10,284 nt of DNA from an uncultured Lachnospiraceae bacterium (GTDB lineage: Bacteria; Bacillota; Clostridia; Lachnospirales; Lachnospiraceae), in the NCBI GenBank assembly GCA_905236615.1, contig CAJORC010000374.1, positions 1 to 10,284 on the forward strand, read 5' to 3'. Shown here one piece after another: positions 1-9,171 of this stretch. Positions within the stretch are counted from its first letter, which is position 1; each line of letters begins with the position of its first letter. The notes under the pieces are model-generated. The model saw nothing but the letters and a program-made list of their open reading frames with translations, searched no databases and was not told the origin of the DNA. Both the position numbers and the translations under genes were made by a program.

Positions 1-3000
1 AGTTTACGGTATAGGAGTTTTCCTCAAAAGCTTCTCCGGTCTTTGTGATCTCACTTCCGAAAAGTGTTCCGAAGGCTCTGTCCGTGTTCTTTACATTACA
101 GTCGATCTCAGCCTTCTTTCCCTTCTTCAGAGAAGCATCTAATTTTGCATAAAGTACCTTAGAATCCAGAGTTTCGGAAAGCTTAAAGTCATAAAGGTCT
201 TTCTTCTCATAATTGATCACGGTCTTTTCAGACTCAAGAACCGGTGTAAGATCAACTTTTCCAATAATCTCATCATTTGTATTATGACGCATCTCCAAAA
301 GATCAGTTCTGCCGACAAGCTCATCTACAGTTCTGATTCCAAGCTTTGCCATATATTCCCTGAGTTCTTCAGCAACAAAGCGCATGAAGTTTACAACATA
401 TTCAGCCTTGCCGCGGAAGCGCTTTCTGAGTTCAGGGTTCTGTGTAGCGATACCTACAGGACAGGTATCCTTATTGCAGACTCTCATCATTACACAACCG
501 AGCGAAACAAGAGGGCCTGTTGCGAAACCGAATTCCTCTGCACCGAGCATTGCAGCGATCGCAACATCACGGCCTGTAAGAAGTTTTCCGTCAGTCTCGA
601 TGATCACTCTGTTTCTGAGACCATTCTTTATAAGTGTCTGATGTGTCTCTGCAAGACCTATCTCCCATGGCATACCTGCATTATGGATCGAAGTTATCGG
701 TGCAGCACCAGTACCTCCGTCATATCCGGAGATAAGGATAACCTGTGCACCTGCTTTCGCAACACCTGATGCGATCGTTCCAACGCCTGACTCCGATACG
801 AGCTTTACGCTGATCCTTGCATCCTTATTTGCATTCTTCAGATCATATATAAGTTCTGCAAGATCCTCGATCGAATAAATATCGTGGTGCGGAGGCGGTG
901 AAATAAGAGATACTCCGGGCGTTGACATTCTGGTCTTTGCTATCCATGGATAAACTTTCTTTCCGGGAAGATGTCCGCCTTCTCCGGGCTTAGCTCCCTG
1001 TGCCATTTTGATCTGGATCTCACGGGCAGATACAAGATATTTGGAGGTTACGCCAAATCGTCCTGAAGCAACCTGTTTGATCGCAGAACATCTTTCCTTA
1101 TCATCAAGTCGGTCATCATCTTCTCCGCCTTCACCGGTATTGCTCTTTGCCTTGATGGAATTCATTGCAACAGCAAGGGTTTCGTGTGCTTCTTTAGAGA
1201 TTGAACCATATGACATGGCACCGGTCTTGAAGCGGCGTACTATCGAATCAACAGGCTCTACATCATCAATGGAAATTGCAGTCTTAGGGTATTTGAACTC
1301 CAGAAGTCCTCTGAGGGCATAAGGTCTGTCCTCTTTCGTAACCTTCTCACTGAATTCCTTGAAAAGCTTATAATCTCCGCTTCTCGTAGCAAACTGGAGA
1401 AGATGTATCGTCTCGGGATTGTAAAGATGCTCCTCTCCTGTAGAACGCATCTTGTGATTGCCCATTGAATCAAGGGATTCATCACTGTCAAGTCCCAGCG
1501 GATCAAATGCCTTATCATGAAGCTTCTCGATAACTGACTCGATTTCCTTGAGTTCGATACCGCCGATACGGCTTACGGTTCCCTCGAAATATTTCTTTAC
1601 AAGGTCTTCGCTTAATCCCACAGCTTCAAATATTTTTGCACCCTGATAAGACTGTATCGTCGAAATACCCATCTTTGAAGCAATCTTTACGATGCCTGTT
1701 ATTACAGCGTGATTATAATCATTTACTGCCGCATAATAATCTTTTTCAAGAAGACCGTCATCGATAAGATCCCTGATGCTCTCCTGAACAAGATAAGGAC
1801 AGATTGCAGAAGCACCAAAACCTAAAAGGGTTGCAAAATGATGTACTGTCCTCGGCTCTCCGCTTTCAAGGATTATTGAAAGCTGGGTTCTCTTCTTTGT
1901 CTTTACAAGATACTGCTGAAGCGCAGAAACAGCCATGAGTGAAGGGATTGCAACATGATTCTCATCAATGCCTCTGTCAGAGAGGATTATAATATTTGCA
2001 CCATCCTTATATGCCCTGTCCACCTCGACAAAGAGATGCTCAAGCGCCTTTTCAAGTGAAGTATTTTTATAATATGTGATAGGAACAGTCTCAACTCTGA
2101 AACCTTCAACCTTCATATTTCTGATCTTTAAGAGATCGGTATTTGTCAGAATCGGGTTGTTGATCCTCAGGAGGTGACAGTTCTCTTCTTTTTCTTCAAG
2201 TATATTTCCGGCAGATCCGAGGAACACAGTCGTTGCTGTAACAACTTCTTCTCTTATCGAGTCGATAGGAGGATTTGTAACCTGGGCAAATCTCTGCTTG
2301 AAATAGTCAAAGAGCGGATGATATTTATCTTTTGAAAGAACAGGCAGCGGAACATCCACGCCCATTGCTCCAATACCTTCGCTGCCGGACATAGCCATAG
2401 GAAGGATGCTCTCTTTAATGTCTTCATAAGAATAACCGAACGCCTTTTCAAGCTTAAGTCTCATTTCACGGCTGTTTTCGCTGATCTTTTTATTCGGTAT
2501 CTTAAGTTTTCTAAGCTCGACAAGCTGCTTATCAAGCCACTGTCCGAAAGGATTGCGGCCTATATATTTCTCCTTGATCTCTTCATCATCAAGTATTTTT
2601 CCGTTTATTGTATCTACAAGGAGCATTTTACCGGGACGAAGCCTGTCCTTATGCAGGATCTTTTCTTCCGGAATATCAAGTACTCCGACTTCTGACGAAA
2701 GTATCAGGCAGTCATCTTTTGTAACATAATAACGTGAAGGTCTGAGTCCGTTTCTGTCAAGAACGGCACCCATAATATCACCGTCTGAGAAAAGAATTGA
2801 TGCAGGACCGTCCCACGGCTCCATCATTGTTGCATAATACTGGTAGAAATCCCTGCGTCTCTCATCCATGTCCTTATTGTTAGTCCATGGTTCCGGGATT
2901 GTTATCATAAGGGCAAGCGGCAGCGGCATTCCATTCATCATGAGGAACTCAAGTGAATTATCGAACATTGCACTGTCCGATCCTGTTACGCTTACAACAG

Positions 3001-3820
3001 GCAGTATTTTAGCCATATCAGCCTCAAGAAGCGGCGAACTGAGAACTTCTTCTCTCGCCATCATCTTATCGGCATTTCCCTTGATCGTATTGATCTCACC
3101 ATTGTGAACAATAAGTCTGTTCGGATGAGCTCTCTCCCAGCTCGGTGTTGTATTTGTTGAGAATCTGCTGTGCACAAGGGCAATTGCAGATTCGAAATCG
3201 TTGTCGCAGAGGTCTGCAAAGAAAATCCTGAGCTGACCTACCAGAAACATACCCTTATATACGATCGTTCTGGAAGAAAGGGAAGCAACATAAGTGCTTC
3301 CCTCGCTTGTCTGCTCGAAGATTCTTCTGACTACATACAGGCGGCGGTCGAAATCTATTCCTTTACTGATAGTTTCAGGTCTTTCTATAAATCCCTGCAG
3401 AATATAAGGCATACACTCAGCAGCAGTTGTACCGAGGATTTCTTTCTTGATGGGAACCTCTCTCCAGCCAAGGAATTTTAATCCTTCTTTTGCTGTGATT
3501 ATTTCGAACATTTTCTTGGCACGGTTCCTGTCCCTTTCCTTCTGAGGGAAAAAGAACATTCCAATACCATAATCACGTTCACCTTTAAGTTTTATACCAA
3601 TCTTTTCTGTTTCTTTCTTAAAGAATTTATGTGAGATCTGAAGGAGTATTCCTACTCCGTCTCCCGTTTTGCCTGAAGCATCTTTTCCGGCTCTGTGCTC
3701 AAGGTTTTCCACGATTGAAAGTGCATTTGACACAGTATCATGGCTTTTTCTTCCCTTTACGTTTACAACAGCGCCGATGCCACAGGCGTCATGTTCAAAG
3801 TCAAAATTATCTGTCGGCAT
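1..3820 (-). CDS. gltB: Glutamate synthase (GOGAT) large subunit, 3' end cut by window edge
   Basis: This is the large subunit of glutamate synthase, which converts glutamine and 2-oxoglutarate to two glutamates in the cytoplasm. The frame is open from the ATG at 3820 to the left edge (1273 codons; no stop in window). The protein begins MPTDNFDFEHDACGIG. Cys13 would be the amidotransferase nucleophile exposed after removal of a 12-residue propeptide, as is usual for the family. HNGEINT (N240) belongs to the glutaminase domain. Central and FMN/synthase domains follow, the latter with SGYDGGTGAAP. The 3Fe-4S cysteines are C1109, C1115 and C1120 (CX5CX4C). NTDRAFGTLFGSE near the edge opens the C-terminal GXGXG domain. 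The family runs about 1500 residues, so roughly 200-250 are missing. AGGAG at 3830-3834 lies nine bases before the ATG. The gene follows glnN by 52 bases with no terminator between, so cotranscription is likely. The small subunit gltD would be expected past the left edge but is not visible. Confidence 0.96.
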   Translation of the reverse strand, partial: MPTDNFDFEHDACGIGAVVNVKGRKSHDTVSNALSIVENLEHRAGKDASGKTGDGVGILLQISHKFFKKETEKIGIKLKGERDYGIGMFFFPQKERDRNRAKKMFEIITAKEGLKFLGWREVPIKKEILGTTAAECMPYILQGFIERPETISKGIDFDRRLYVVRRIFEQTSEGSTYVASLSSRTIVYKGMFLVGQLRIFFADLCDNDFESAIALVHSRFSTNTTPSWERAHPNRLIVHNGEINTIKGNADKMMAREEVLSSPLLEADMAKILPVVSVTGSDSAMFDNSLEFLMMNGMPLPLALMITIPEPWTNNKDMDERRRDFYQYYATMMEPWDGPASILFSDGDIMGAVLDRNGLRPSRYYVTKDDCLILSSEVGVLDIPEEKILHKDRLRPGKMLLVDTINGKILDDEEIKEKYIGRNPFGQWLDKQLVELRKLKIPNKKISENSREMRLKLEKAFGYSYEDIKESILPMAMSGSEGIGAMGVDVPLPVLSKDKYHPLFDYFKQRFAQVTNPPIDSIREEVVTATTVFLGSAGNILEEKEENCHLLRINNPILTNTDLLKIRNMKVEGFRVETVPITYYKNTSLEKALEHLFVEVDRAYKDGANIIILSDRGIDENHVAIPSLMAVSALQQYLVKTKKRTQLSIILESGEPRTVHHFATLLGFGASAICPYLVQESIRDLIDDGLLEKDYYAAVNDYNHAVITGIVKIASKMGISTIQSYQGAKIFEAVGLSEDLVKKYFEGTVSRIGGIELKEIESVIEKLHDKAFDPLGLDSDESLDSMGNHKMRSTGEEHLYNPETIHLLQFATRSGDYKLFKEFSEKVTKEDRPYALRGLLEFKYPKTAISIDDVEPVDSIVRRFKTGAMSYGSISKEAHETLAVAMNSIKAKSNTGEGGEDDDRLDDKERCSAIKQVASGRFGVTSKYLVSAREIQIKMAQGAKPGEGGHLPGKKVYPWIAKTRMSTPGVSLISPPPHHDIYSIEDLAELIYDLKNANKDARISVKLVSESGVGTIASGVAKAGAQVILISGYDGGTGAAPITSIHNAGMPWEIGLAETHQTLIKNGLRNRVIIETDGKLLTGRDVAIAAMLGAEEFGFATGPLVSLGCVMMRVCNKDTCPVGIATQNPELRKRFRGKAEYVVNFMRFVAEELREYMAKLGIRTVDELVGRTDLLEMRHNTNDEIIGKVDLTPVLESEKTVINYEKKDLYDFKLSETLDSKVLYAKLDASLKKGKKAEIDCNVKNTDRAFGTLFGSEITKTGEAFEENSYTVN

Positions 3821-3872
3821 TTCTTTTTTCTCCTATGCTTAATGCTTTATATACCTATATTTTTTATCTCTG

Positions 3873-5969
3873 TTACCTAACTGAGTAAAGCATCTGTCCG
3901 TATGTAGGATAAGGCCAGATATCAAGCGGAACGAGTCTTTCGAGCTCATCAATGACTTCTCTTAAGCTGTGCATTGCGCTCTCGATAGTCTCACGATGAT
4001 ATACTGCGAGCTCTTCAACATCAGACATTGTGCTTTCTTTATCCATATCGCTTTCAAGAGTTTCAAGTCTTGTCTGCATTTCTTCAAGAAGACCTGCGAT
4101 CTTAGCAAGATGCTTCTCCTCGACAGATGTAACAGCTGCAGAAGAAGCTGCCTTCTTTGCATTGATAGTATCTGCAAGCTGCTTTTCAAATTTAAGAACT
4201 GCGCCAAGAATATTTCTTCTTGCCATCATAGCCAGAGTCTGGGCTTCGATGTTGATGGTCTTGTAATAGTTCTCGAAAAGGATCTCCTTACGGGCAAGTA
4301 TCTCTGATTCGGTATAAACACCGTTCTTGATAAATACTTCCATGTTCTTGGGCTCTGTAAACTGCTTCAGGGCTTCCGGTGTGGATTTAAGGTTAAGAAG
4401 ACCTCTCTTTGCTGCTTCCTCTACCCATTCCTCTCCGTAACCGTTTCCGTTAAAGAGAATTCTCTTATGCGCAATGATCTCGCTCTTGATAAGCTCTGAA
4501 AGTGCTTCATCGAAATTGTCAGCCTTTTCAAGCTTGTCAGCAAACTCGTTAAGAGCTTCTGCAACTATTGTGTTGAGTACGATGTTGCAGCCCGCGATAG
4601 AATCATTTGATCCAAGGCTTCTGAACTCGAATTTGTTTCCCGTGAATGCAAAAGGTGAAGTACGGTTTCTGTCTGTAGTATCCTTCGGGATATGAGGAAG
4701 AACCACAGCACCGATAGACATAAGCTTCTTCTGTTTATCATGATAATCAGTTCCCTCTTCGATAGACTTAAGAACTGCTTCAAGCTCTTCACCAAGGAAT
4801 ACTGACATAATTGCCGGCGGTGCCTCGTTAGCTCCGAGTCTGTGGTCATTTCCTGCAGTAGCAACTGACATTCTGAGAAGTCCCTGATATTCGTCAACTG
4901 CCTTGATAACTGCTGTAAGGAATAGGAGGAACTGTGCATTTCTTGAAGGTGTATCACCGGGCTCAAGAAGGTTCATTCCTGTATCTGTTGAGATTGACCA
5001 GTTGTTGTGCTTACCGGAACCGTTTACTCCTGCGAAAGGCTTCTCATGAAGAAGACATGCCATGCCGTGACGCTGTGCTACTGTCTTCATAAGCTCCATT
5101 GTCAGCTGGTTGTGGTCAGTTGCTATGTTCGTTGTTGAGAAAACAGGTGCAAGCTCATGCTGTGCAGGTGCAACTTCGTTATGCTCGGTTTTTGCATAAA
5201 TGCCAAGCTTCCAGAGCTCTTCATCAAGATCAGCCATGAATTCCTTTACGCGGGGCTTGATCTTTCCGAAATAATGGTCATCAAGCTCCTGTCCCTTCGG
5301 CGGTCTTGATCCGAAAAGTGTACGTCCTGTATAGATAAGGTCAGGTCTCTTTTTGTAAACCTCCATATCAATTAGGAAGTACTCCTGCTCAGGTCCTACA
5401 GTTGTAATAACTCTTGATACATCCTCGTTTCCGAAGAATTTAAGGACTCTGATTGCTGCCTTATCCAGAGCCTGCATTGAACGAAGAAGAGGTGTCTTTT
5501 TATCAAGAGCTTCTCCGCTGTATGAACAGAATGCAGTAGGAATGCAGAGGCAGTCATCTTTGATAAATGCATAAGAAGTCGGATCCCATGCCGTATATCC
5601 TCTTGCCTCGAAGGTTGCTCTTAATCCTCCAGACGGGAATGAAGATGCATCCGGCTCACCCTTTACGAGCTCTTTACCGGAAAATTCCATGATGACTCTT
5701 CCGCCTGCTTCAGGAGAAATGAAGCTGTCGTGCTTCTCGGCTGTCACGCCTGTCATCGGCTGGAACCAGTGTGTAAAGTGAGTTGCACCGTTTTCTGTTG
5801 CCCAGTCTTTCATTGCTTCCGCAACGACATTTGCAAGATCAAGCTGTAAATGAAGACCTTCGTCAATGGTCTTCATGAGTGCCCTGTAAATATCCTTGGG
5901 CAGCTTTTTTCTCATAACTTCATCGTTAAATACTTTGCTTCCGAAAATCTCAGGTACTTTTGTAGTCAT
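3873..5969 (-). CDS. glnN: Type III glutamine synthetase (GSIII)
   Basis: This cytoplasmic enzyme makes glutamine from glutamate, ammonia and ATP. The length of 698 residues fits the long GSIII class (about 700), not GSI (about 440-470). Recognisable blocks in order are a GSIII-type N-terminal region, VGPEQEYF (191-198), NEVAPAQHE (264-272) with metal or substrate ligands, [16 protein letters not shown] (310-325), [13 protein letters not shown] (374-386), and an ATP/glutamate-binding stretch with [10 protein letters not shown] and KFEFR (433-450). The last ~150 residues are a helical, charged GSIII C-terminal region ending in [11 protein letters not shown]. The start is set by TAAGGAGCG upstream (AGGAG at 5979-5983, nine-base spacer). 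It starts 20 bases after the asnB stop, and that gap holds only its ribosome binding site, so the two genes share a transcript. No adenylylation site of the GSI type is expected. Class assignment is firm; the symbol glnN follows common usage for GSIII (some annotations use glnA). Confidence 0.96.
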   Translation of the reverse strand: MTTKVPEIFGSKVFNDEVMRKKLPKDIYRALMKTIDEGLHLQLDLANVVAEAMKDWATENGATHFTHWFQPMTGVTAEKHDSFISPEAGGRVIMEFSGKELVKGEPDASSFPSGGLRATFEARGYTAWDPTSYAFIKDDCLCIPTAFCSYSGEALDKKTPLLRSMQALDKAAIRVLKFFGNEDVSRVITTVGPEQEYFLIDMEVYKKRPDLIYTGRTLFGSRPPKGQELDDHYFGKIKPRVKEFMADLDEELWKLGIYAKTEHNEVAPAQHELAPVFSTTNIATDHNQLTMELMKTVAQRHGMACLLHEKPFAGVNGSGKHNNWSISTDTGMNLLEPGDTPSRNAQFLLFLTAVIKAVDEYQGLLRMSVATAGNDHRLGANEAPPAIMSVFLGEELEAVLKSIEEGTDYHDKQKKLMSIGAVVLPHIPKDTTDRNRTSPFAFTGNKFEFRSLGSNDSIAGCNIVLNTIVAEALNEFADKLEKADNFDEALSELIKSEIIAHKRILFNGNGYGEEWVEEAAKRGLLNLKSTPEALKQFTEPKNMEVFIKNGVYTESEILARKEILFENYYKTINIEAQTLAMMARRNILGAVLKFEKQLADTINAKKAASSAAVTSVEEKHLAKIAGLLEEMQTRLETLESDMDKESTMSDVEELAVYHRETIESAMHSLREVIDELERLVPLDIWPYPTYGQMLYSVR

Positions 5970-5989
5970 TTTTCCACGCTCCTTATTTT

Positions 5990-7573
5990 TTATTTACCAC
6001 TTTCACCATAGTTGGATAATACTCTTGCTGACGGGTCGTTTACGTCACAACCTTCCCACGATTTATTAGGCATCCAGAAATCTGCAACCATTTTTGCCTG
6101 TCCGGGGAAATATTTTTCAAAAAGCTCTCTGTATAAAAGAGATTCCTTTGTAAAAGGCTTTGCGAAATCGTATTTCTTGATCTTTTCTTCATATTCATCA
6201 TCGCTGTAGAAGTCATTCGCGTATTCTTTTATATAATCAACCATCGAATGTCCGACAGCATCTGAAAATGCAGCTTTTTCTCTGAAAAGCAGATCGTGCG
6301 GCAGATAATCGTCTCCCTCAAAAGCATGTCTTAAAAGGTATTTTCCTTTGTTATATCTGTTCATCTTCATTTCGGGATCTATGCTCATTACATACGATAC
6401 AAAATCCAGATCACCGAAAGGAACTCTTGCTTCCATGGAGTGTGTTGAGATACATCTGTCAGCTCTCAACACATCGTACATATAAAGCTCTCTCAAACGC
6501 TTCTCTGCTTCTGTCTGGAAGCTCTCAGCATCCGGTGCAAAATCAGTATATTTATATCCGAATATCTCATCCGAGATTTCTCCGGTAAGAAGTACCCTTA
6601 CATCGGTCTTTTCTCTGATAGCTTTACAGCAGAGATACATTCCCATGCTTGCTCGGATCGTTGTGATGTCGTAAGTTCCGAGTTCTGCGATTACTTCTTC
6701 AAGTGAGTTTATGACCGTATCCTTATCGATGATGACTTCCATGTGGTCTGCACCGATATAATCTGCGGCTTCTTTCGCATATTTAAGGTCTATCGCATCT
6801 TCGTTCATTCCTATCGCGAAGGTTCTTATCGGCTTATCGAGAAGCTTCTGTGATATGGCGCATACCAGTGAACTGTCAAGACCTCCGGAAAGGAGAAATC
6901 CCAGAGGTGCATCTGAATCAAGTCTCTTTTCAACACCTTTGATAAGCTTTTCTTTAATATTTTTGCATACTGTCTCAAGATCGTCTTTTAAGTATTCCTG
7001 TCTTTTAGCAAGATCCCTGTAGCAAACAAACTTTCCATCAGAATAATAATGTCCCGGAGGAAATGCTTTTATCTCATCTGTAATACCTACAAGGTTTTTG
7101 GCTTCCGATGCAAAAATTATCTCTTTTTCAGCTGTATATCCATAAAAGAGAGGTCTGATTCCTATCGGATCTCTTGCCGCGATTATTGAATCCTTCTTCG
7201 CATCATATATTACAAGGGCAAATTCGGCATCAAGCTTTTCAAACATATCAAGCCCGTATTTTTCATACATCGGAAGAATGATCTCACAATCAGATTCACT
7301 TTCGAAACTGTATCCTTCTTTTATCAGGCTTTCTTTTTCTTTCCTGAAACCATACAATTCTCCGTTGCATATAGCGTAATTATTATTCAAATTAAATGGC
7401 TGCATGCCTTTCTCTGTCAAACCCATGATAGATAGTCTCTGAAAGCACAAATTATAATTGCCGGCATTGACTATCCTCTCCATATCGGGACCTCTGGATA
7501 TCGTCTTGTCGAGGGCTGTTCTCAGTTCTTTTTCTGAGATACCCTTAGTCGGCACAGCCATAATGGAACACAT
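5990..7573 (-). CDS. asnB: Glutamine-hydrolysing asparagine synthetase
   Basis: The product makes asparagine from aspartate, ATP and glutamine amide nitrogen. It is 527 residues from the chosen start. The N-terminal class II glutaminase domain begins MCSIMAV, where Cys2 becomes the N-terminal nucleophile after Met removal. It also shows RGPD (28-31 region), QRLSIM (R46), NGELYG (N70) and ESDCE (D95). The synthetase domain has the PP-loop SGGLDSS (229-235), [23 protein letters not shown] and [12 protein letters not shown], all close to the E. coli AsnB plan. GEISDE differs from the GEGSDE of E. coli. The frame stays open upstream to an ATG at 7636, but that start would bury the nucleophile Cys and lie inside a terminator hairpin. 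The ATG at 7573 has AGGAGG nine bases before it and is preferred. First gene of the asnB-glnN-gltB unit, probably controlled by the promoter and attenuator-like leader at 7604-7710. Confidence 0.95.
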   Translation of the reverse strand: MCSIMAVPTKGISEKELRTALDKTISRGPDMERIVNAGNYNLCFQRLSIMGLTEKGMQPFNLNNNYAICNGELYGFRKEKESLIKEGYSFESESDCEIILPMYEKYGLDMFEKLDAEFALVIYDAKKDSIIAARDPIGIRPLFYGYTAEKEIIFASEAKNLVGITDEIKAFPPGHYYSDGKFVCYRDLAKRQEYLKDDLETVCKNIKEKLIKGVEKRLDSDAPLGFLLSGGLDSSLVCAISQKLLDKPIRTFAIGMNEDAIDLKYAKEAADYIGADHMEVIIDKDTVINSLEEVIAELGTYDITTIRASMGMYLCCKAIREKTDVRVLLTGEISDEIFGYKYTDFAPDAESFQTEAEKRLRELYMYDVLRADRCISTHSMEARVPFGDLDFVSYVMSIDPEMKMNRYNKGKYLLRHAFEGDDYLPHDLLFREKAAFSDAVGHSMVDYIKEYANDFYSDDEYEEKIKKYDFAKPFTKESLLYRELFEKYFPGQAKMVADFWMPNKSWEGCDVNDPSARVLSNYGESGK

Positions 7574-7582
7574 ACTAAATTT

Positions 7583-7588
7583 CCTCCT
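7583..7588 (-). promoter_or_regulatory. Ribosome binding site that fixes the asnB start
   Basis: A perfect AGGAGG lies nine bases before the ATG at 7573, which places Cys at position 2 of AsnB. This supports 7573 over the longer in-frame start at 7636. The nonamer GCATAGGAG containing it recurs before gltB. Confidence 0.9.
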
Positions 7589-7603
7589 ATGCAAATTAGA
7601 TTT

Positions 7604-7660
7604 AAACAACAAAAAAGGCGCTGTAAACAAACGCAATACACGTTCATTTACAGCGCCTTT
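7604..7660 (-). terminator. Long intrinsic terminator, probable attenuator, in the asnB leader
   Basis: On the minus strand a 5' arm (7660-7641, starting AAAGGCGCTGTAAA) pairs along its full 20 bases with a 3' arm (7633-7614, ending TTTACAGCGCCTTT). Two of the pairs are G-U wobbles, and the loop is TGTATTG. A T-rich tract follows directly (TTTGTTGTTT, to 7604). The plus strand has no matching T-tract on its own 3' side, so it acts only toward asnB. It can end transcripts from the upstream diguanylate cyclase gene. Because the asnB start codon is only 30 bases further on, with no room for a promoter in between, asnB transcription must also pass it, which is the layout of an attenuator. Termination is well supported by sequence; regulated readthrough is inference. 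Confidence 0.88.
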
Positions 7661-7665
7661 GCTGT
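7650..7665 (-). promoter_or_regulatory. Candidate antiterminator hairpin with hexaloop
   Basis: On the minus strand ACAGC (7665-7661) pairs with GCTGT (7654-7650), enclosing a six-base loop AAAGGC. The loop and 3' arm are part of the terminator's 5' arm, so the two structures cannot form together. Loop position 1 is A and position 4 is G, as in the hexaloops bound by ANTAR-domain antiterminators. Only one such hairpin was found, whereas the known ANTAR target has two, and the stem is short. This is a structural candidate only. Confidence 0.35.
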
Positions 7666-7680
7666 CGTGAATTTTATGCT

Positions 7681-7710
7681 ATTCTATTACAATTTTATGT
7701 ATTCTGTCAA
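7681..7710 (-). promoter_or_regulatory. Promoter for the asnB-glnN-gltB operon
   Basis: A consensus TTGACA -35 box (7710-7705) is followed after 18 bases by TAGAAT (7686-7681), five of six matches to TATAAT. It begins 18 bases after the stop codon of the diguanylate cyclase gene. Transcription would start near 7674, giving a leader of about 100 bases that contains the terminator hairpin and the asnB ribosome binding site. A 7-bp inverted repeat (7723-7729 and 7697-7703) brackets the -35 box. Confidence 0.72.
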
Positions 7711-7728
7711 GAGAGAATTTTAAATACA

Positions 7729-9171
7729 TTATAAATCTGTATATAAAGTACAGCAGTTTTTACCCTTTTCCTTTGACCTGTAGAGCGCTTTATCAGCTTT
7801 TTTCAGGTTCTCTTCCAGAGATTGTTTTGAGCTTACGGCTGCAATGCCGCAGCTAAAGGTTATTGTCATTTTAGTATCCTTGTCCTTAAGCTTTTCAAGA
7901 ATACCCTCCAATATCCTCAGAGCATCTTTTTCCGTTCCGAATATCTCACCGACAAACTCGTCCCCACCCCATCTGCAGACTTCGCCGTTATTTCCGATAT
8001 TATCTTTAAGCTCATCTGCCATTATCTTTAATACAGTATTTCCGTACAGATGTCCGTAGGTATCATTAAAAGTCTTGAAATTATCCACATCAAGGATGAA
8101 CATGGATCGTTTTATACCCTTTTTCTGCCTTTTACTCCTCTTATAGTACCTGTCTTTAAATAGCTTGTTATTATATAATCCGGTAAACTCATCCGTGTTT
8201 TCCGCTATCAGATCGATTCCCTTTAATTTATGCAGAAACATAAAGCTTGCCAGTATATAAAGTACAATAATGATGGTCAGGAATACGTTTCTCGTATAAG
8301 TCTGTTCAAGCATGGACTGTATCGTATCAGACGTATCTTTCTGAACAAAAATATTCCAATTTAAGTCTCCATTCTTTTGTACGGCTGTTATTTTATTTCC
8401 ATCAACCCATACAAAACCTTCACTGCCAACATCCGATAATACTTCTGATTCAGTCAGTCCCATTTCATCAGCTGCATCTTTAGATGTTTTGTAGAAACCG
8501 GAGCTTCCCGTAAATGAATTATGAGCATTTCCAATATTTACAATGCTTACATCAACATCAAATAAATCTATGATCTTCCTAACAGATGATTCAAAGTTAT
8601 CGATTTTCTTTCCTACTCCGACTACTCCGACAGTTTTTCCATTAAAATCCTTTACAATGCAGTTTACAAATAAAGTCACACTGTAATTATTAACCTCATC
8701 GTGATCTATCTGGATATCATATTCCTGATTTAATTTAAGAAAATTAAAGTACCATACATCAAAATCATTACTTCTTGATATTACCTTATTCAATCCTCTG
8801 TCATAATAATAGTTGTAGGTTTTATTAGATACGAAAAAAACAATGTCATAATTATACTTTTTCTTATATGCATTTAAATAATCGTATAGCTGCTGGGCAT
8901 GTTCTGAATATGCATCCGTTGTCTCATTGTTACACCAGCGCCTCAAAAAAACGTCATTAGCCATCATCTGTGACGCAACTCTCTGCTCAGTGGAAATATT
9001 GGTTATCTGAGATTTTATATCGACAGATGTCAGGATAACATCATTTTTTGCCTGCTCCCGGGCTGAGTCTTTATAAAACGAAAATTCATTAAACTGTATT
9101 CCCGCAAAAGTAACAACGATCAAAAGAATGATTATGATATTCGCTATCGTTGAATAATTCTTTTTCTTCAT
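7729..9171 (-). CDS. Membrane-bound diguanylate cyclase with dCache-like sensor domain
   Basis: The predicted product makes cyclic di-GMP from two GTP at the inner face of the membrane. It is 480 residues long. A first membrane segment lies at about 8-24. An extracytoplasmic region follows (about 30-293) whose middle part, with DVWYFNFLKL and then FVNCIVKDFNGKTVGVVGVGKKI, resembles dCache_1 sensors. A second membrane segment lies at about 295-313. The GGDEF domain begins at DEFTGLYNN (328-336), has ILDVDNFKTFNDTYGH (359-374), and carries the intact active-site GGDEF (402-406). The product-inhibition I-site (RxxD ending six residues before GGDEF) is absent, with GNNG at 393-396. There is no EAL or HD-GYP domain. 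The start overlaps the transporter stop by one base (TAATG), with AGAGGA ten bases upstream, so translational coupling is likely. The signal sensed cannot be told from sequence. Confidence 0.92.
   Translation of the reverse strand: MKKKNYSTIANIIIILLIVVTFAGIQFNEFSFYKDSAREQAKNDVILTSVDIKSQITNISTEQRVASQMMANDVFLRRWCNNETTDAYSEHAQQLYDYLNAYKKKYNYDIVFFVSNKTYNYYYDRGLNKVISRSNDFDVWYFNFLKLNQEYDIQIDHDEVNNYSVTLFVNCIVKDFNGKTVGVVGVGKKIDNFESSVRKIIDLFDVDVSIVNIGNAHNSFTGSSGFYKTSKDAADEMGLTESEVLSDVGSEGFVWVDGNKITAVQKNGDLNWNIFVQKDTSDTIQSMLEQTYTRNVFLTIIIVLYILASFMFLHKLKGIDLIAENTDEFTGLYNNKLFKDRYYKRSKRQKKGIKRSMFILDVDNFKTFNDTYGHLYGNTVLKIMADELKDNIGNNGEVCRWGGDEFVGEIFGTEKDALRILEGILEKLKDKDTKMTITFSCGIAAVSSKQSLEENLKKADKALYRSKEKGKNCCTLYTDL

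Noticed and set aside
284..769. A 161-codon open frame on the plus strand.
   Set aside because: It runs antisense to gltB in a region where the minus frame encodes the conserved FMN and 3Fe-4S part of glutamate synthase. The translation is rich in Cys, Ser and Thr with no recognisable fold.
3821..3872. A separate promoter or terminator between glnN and gltB.
   Set aside because: The 52 bases are AT-rich with TATA-like stretches but no paired -35 at proper spacing and no hairpin with a U-tract. Only the gltB ribosome binding site is clear.
3969..4307. A plus-strand open frame of 112 codons opposite glnN.
   Set aside because: It is a shadow of the conserved C-terminal region of GSIII, with no ribosome binding site or family resemblance.
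7574..7636. An in-frame upstream ATG that would lengthen AsnB by 21 residues.
   Set aside because: It would bury the catalytic N-terminal Cys, has no ribosome binding site, and lies within the terminator hairpin. The ATG at 7573 has a perfect AGGAGG.
7604..7710. Glutamine riboswitch, T-box or GlnR operator in front of asnB.
   Set aside because: No T-box sequence, no glutamine-riboswitch-like fold and no TGTNAN7TNACA match could be seen in the leader or promoter.
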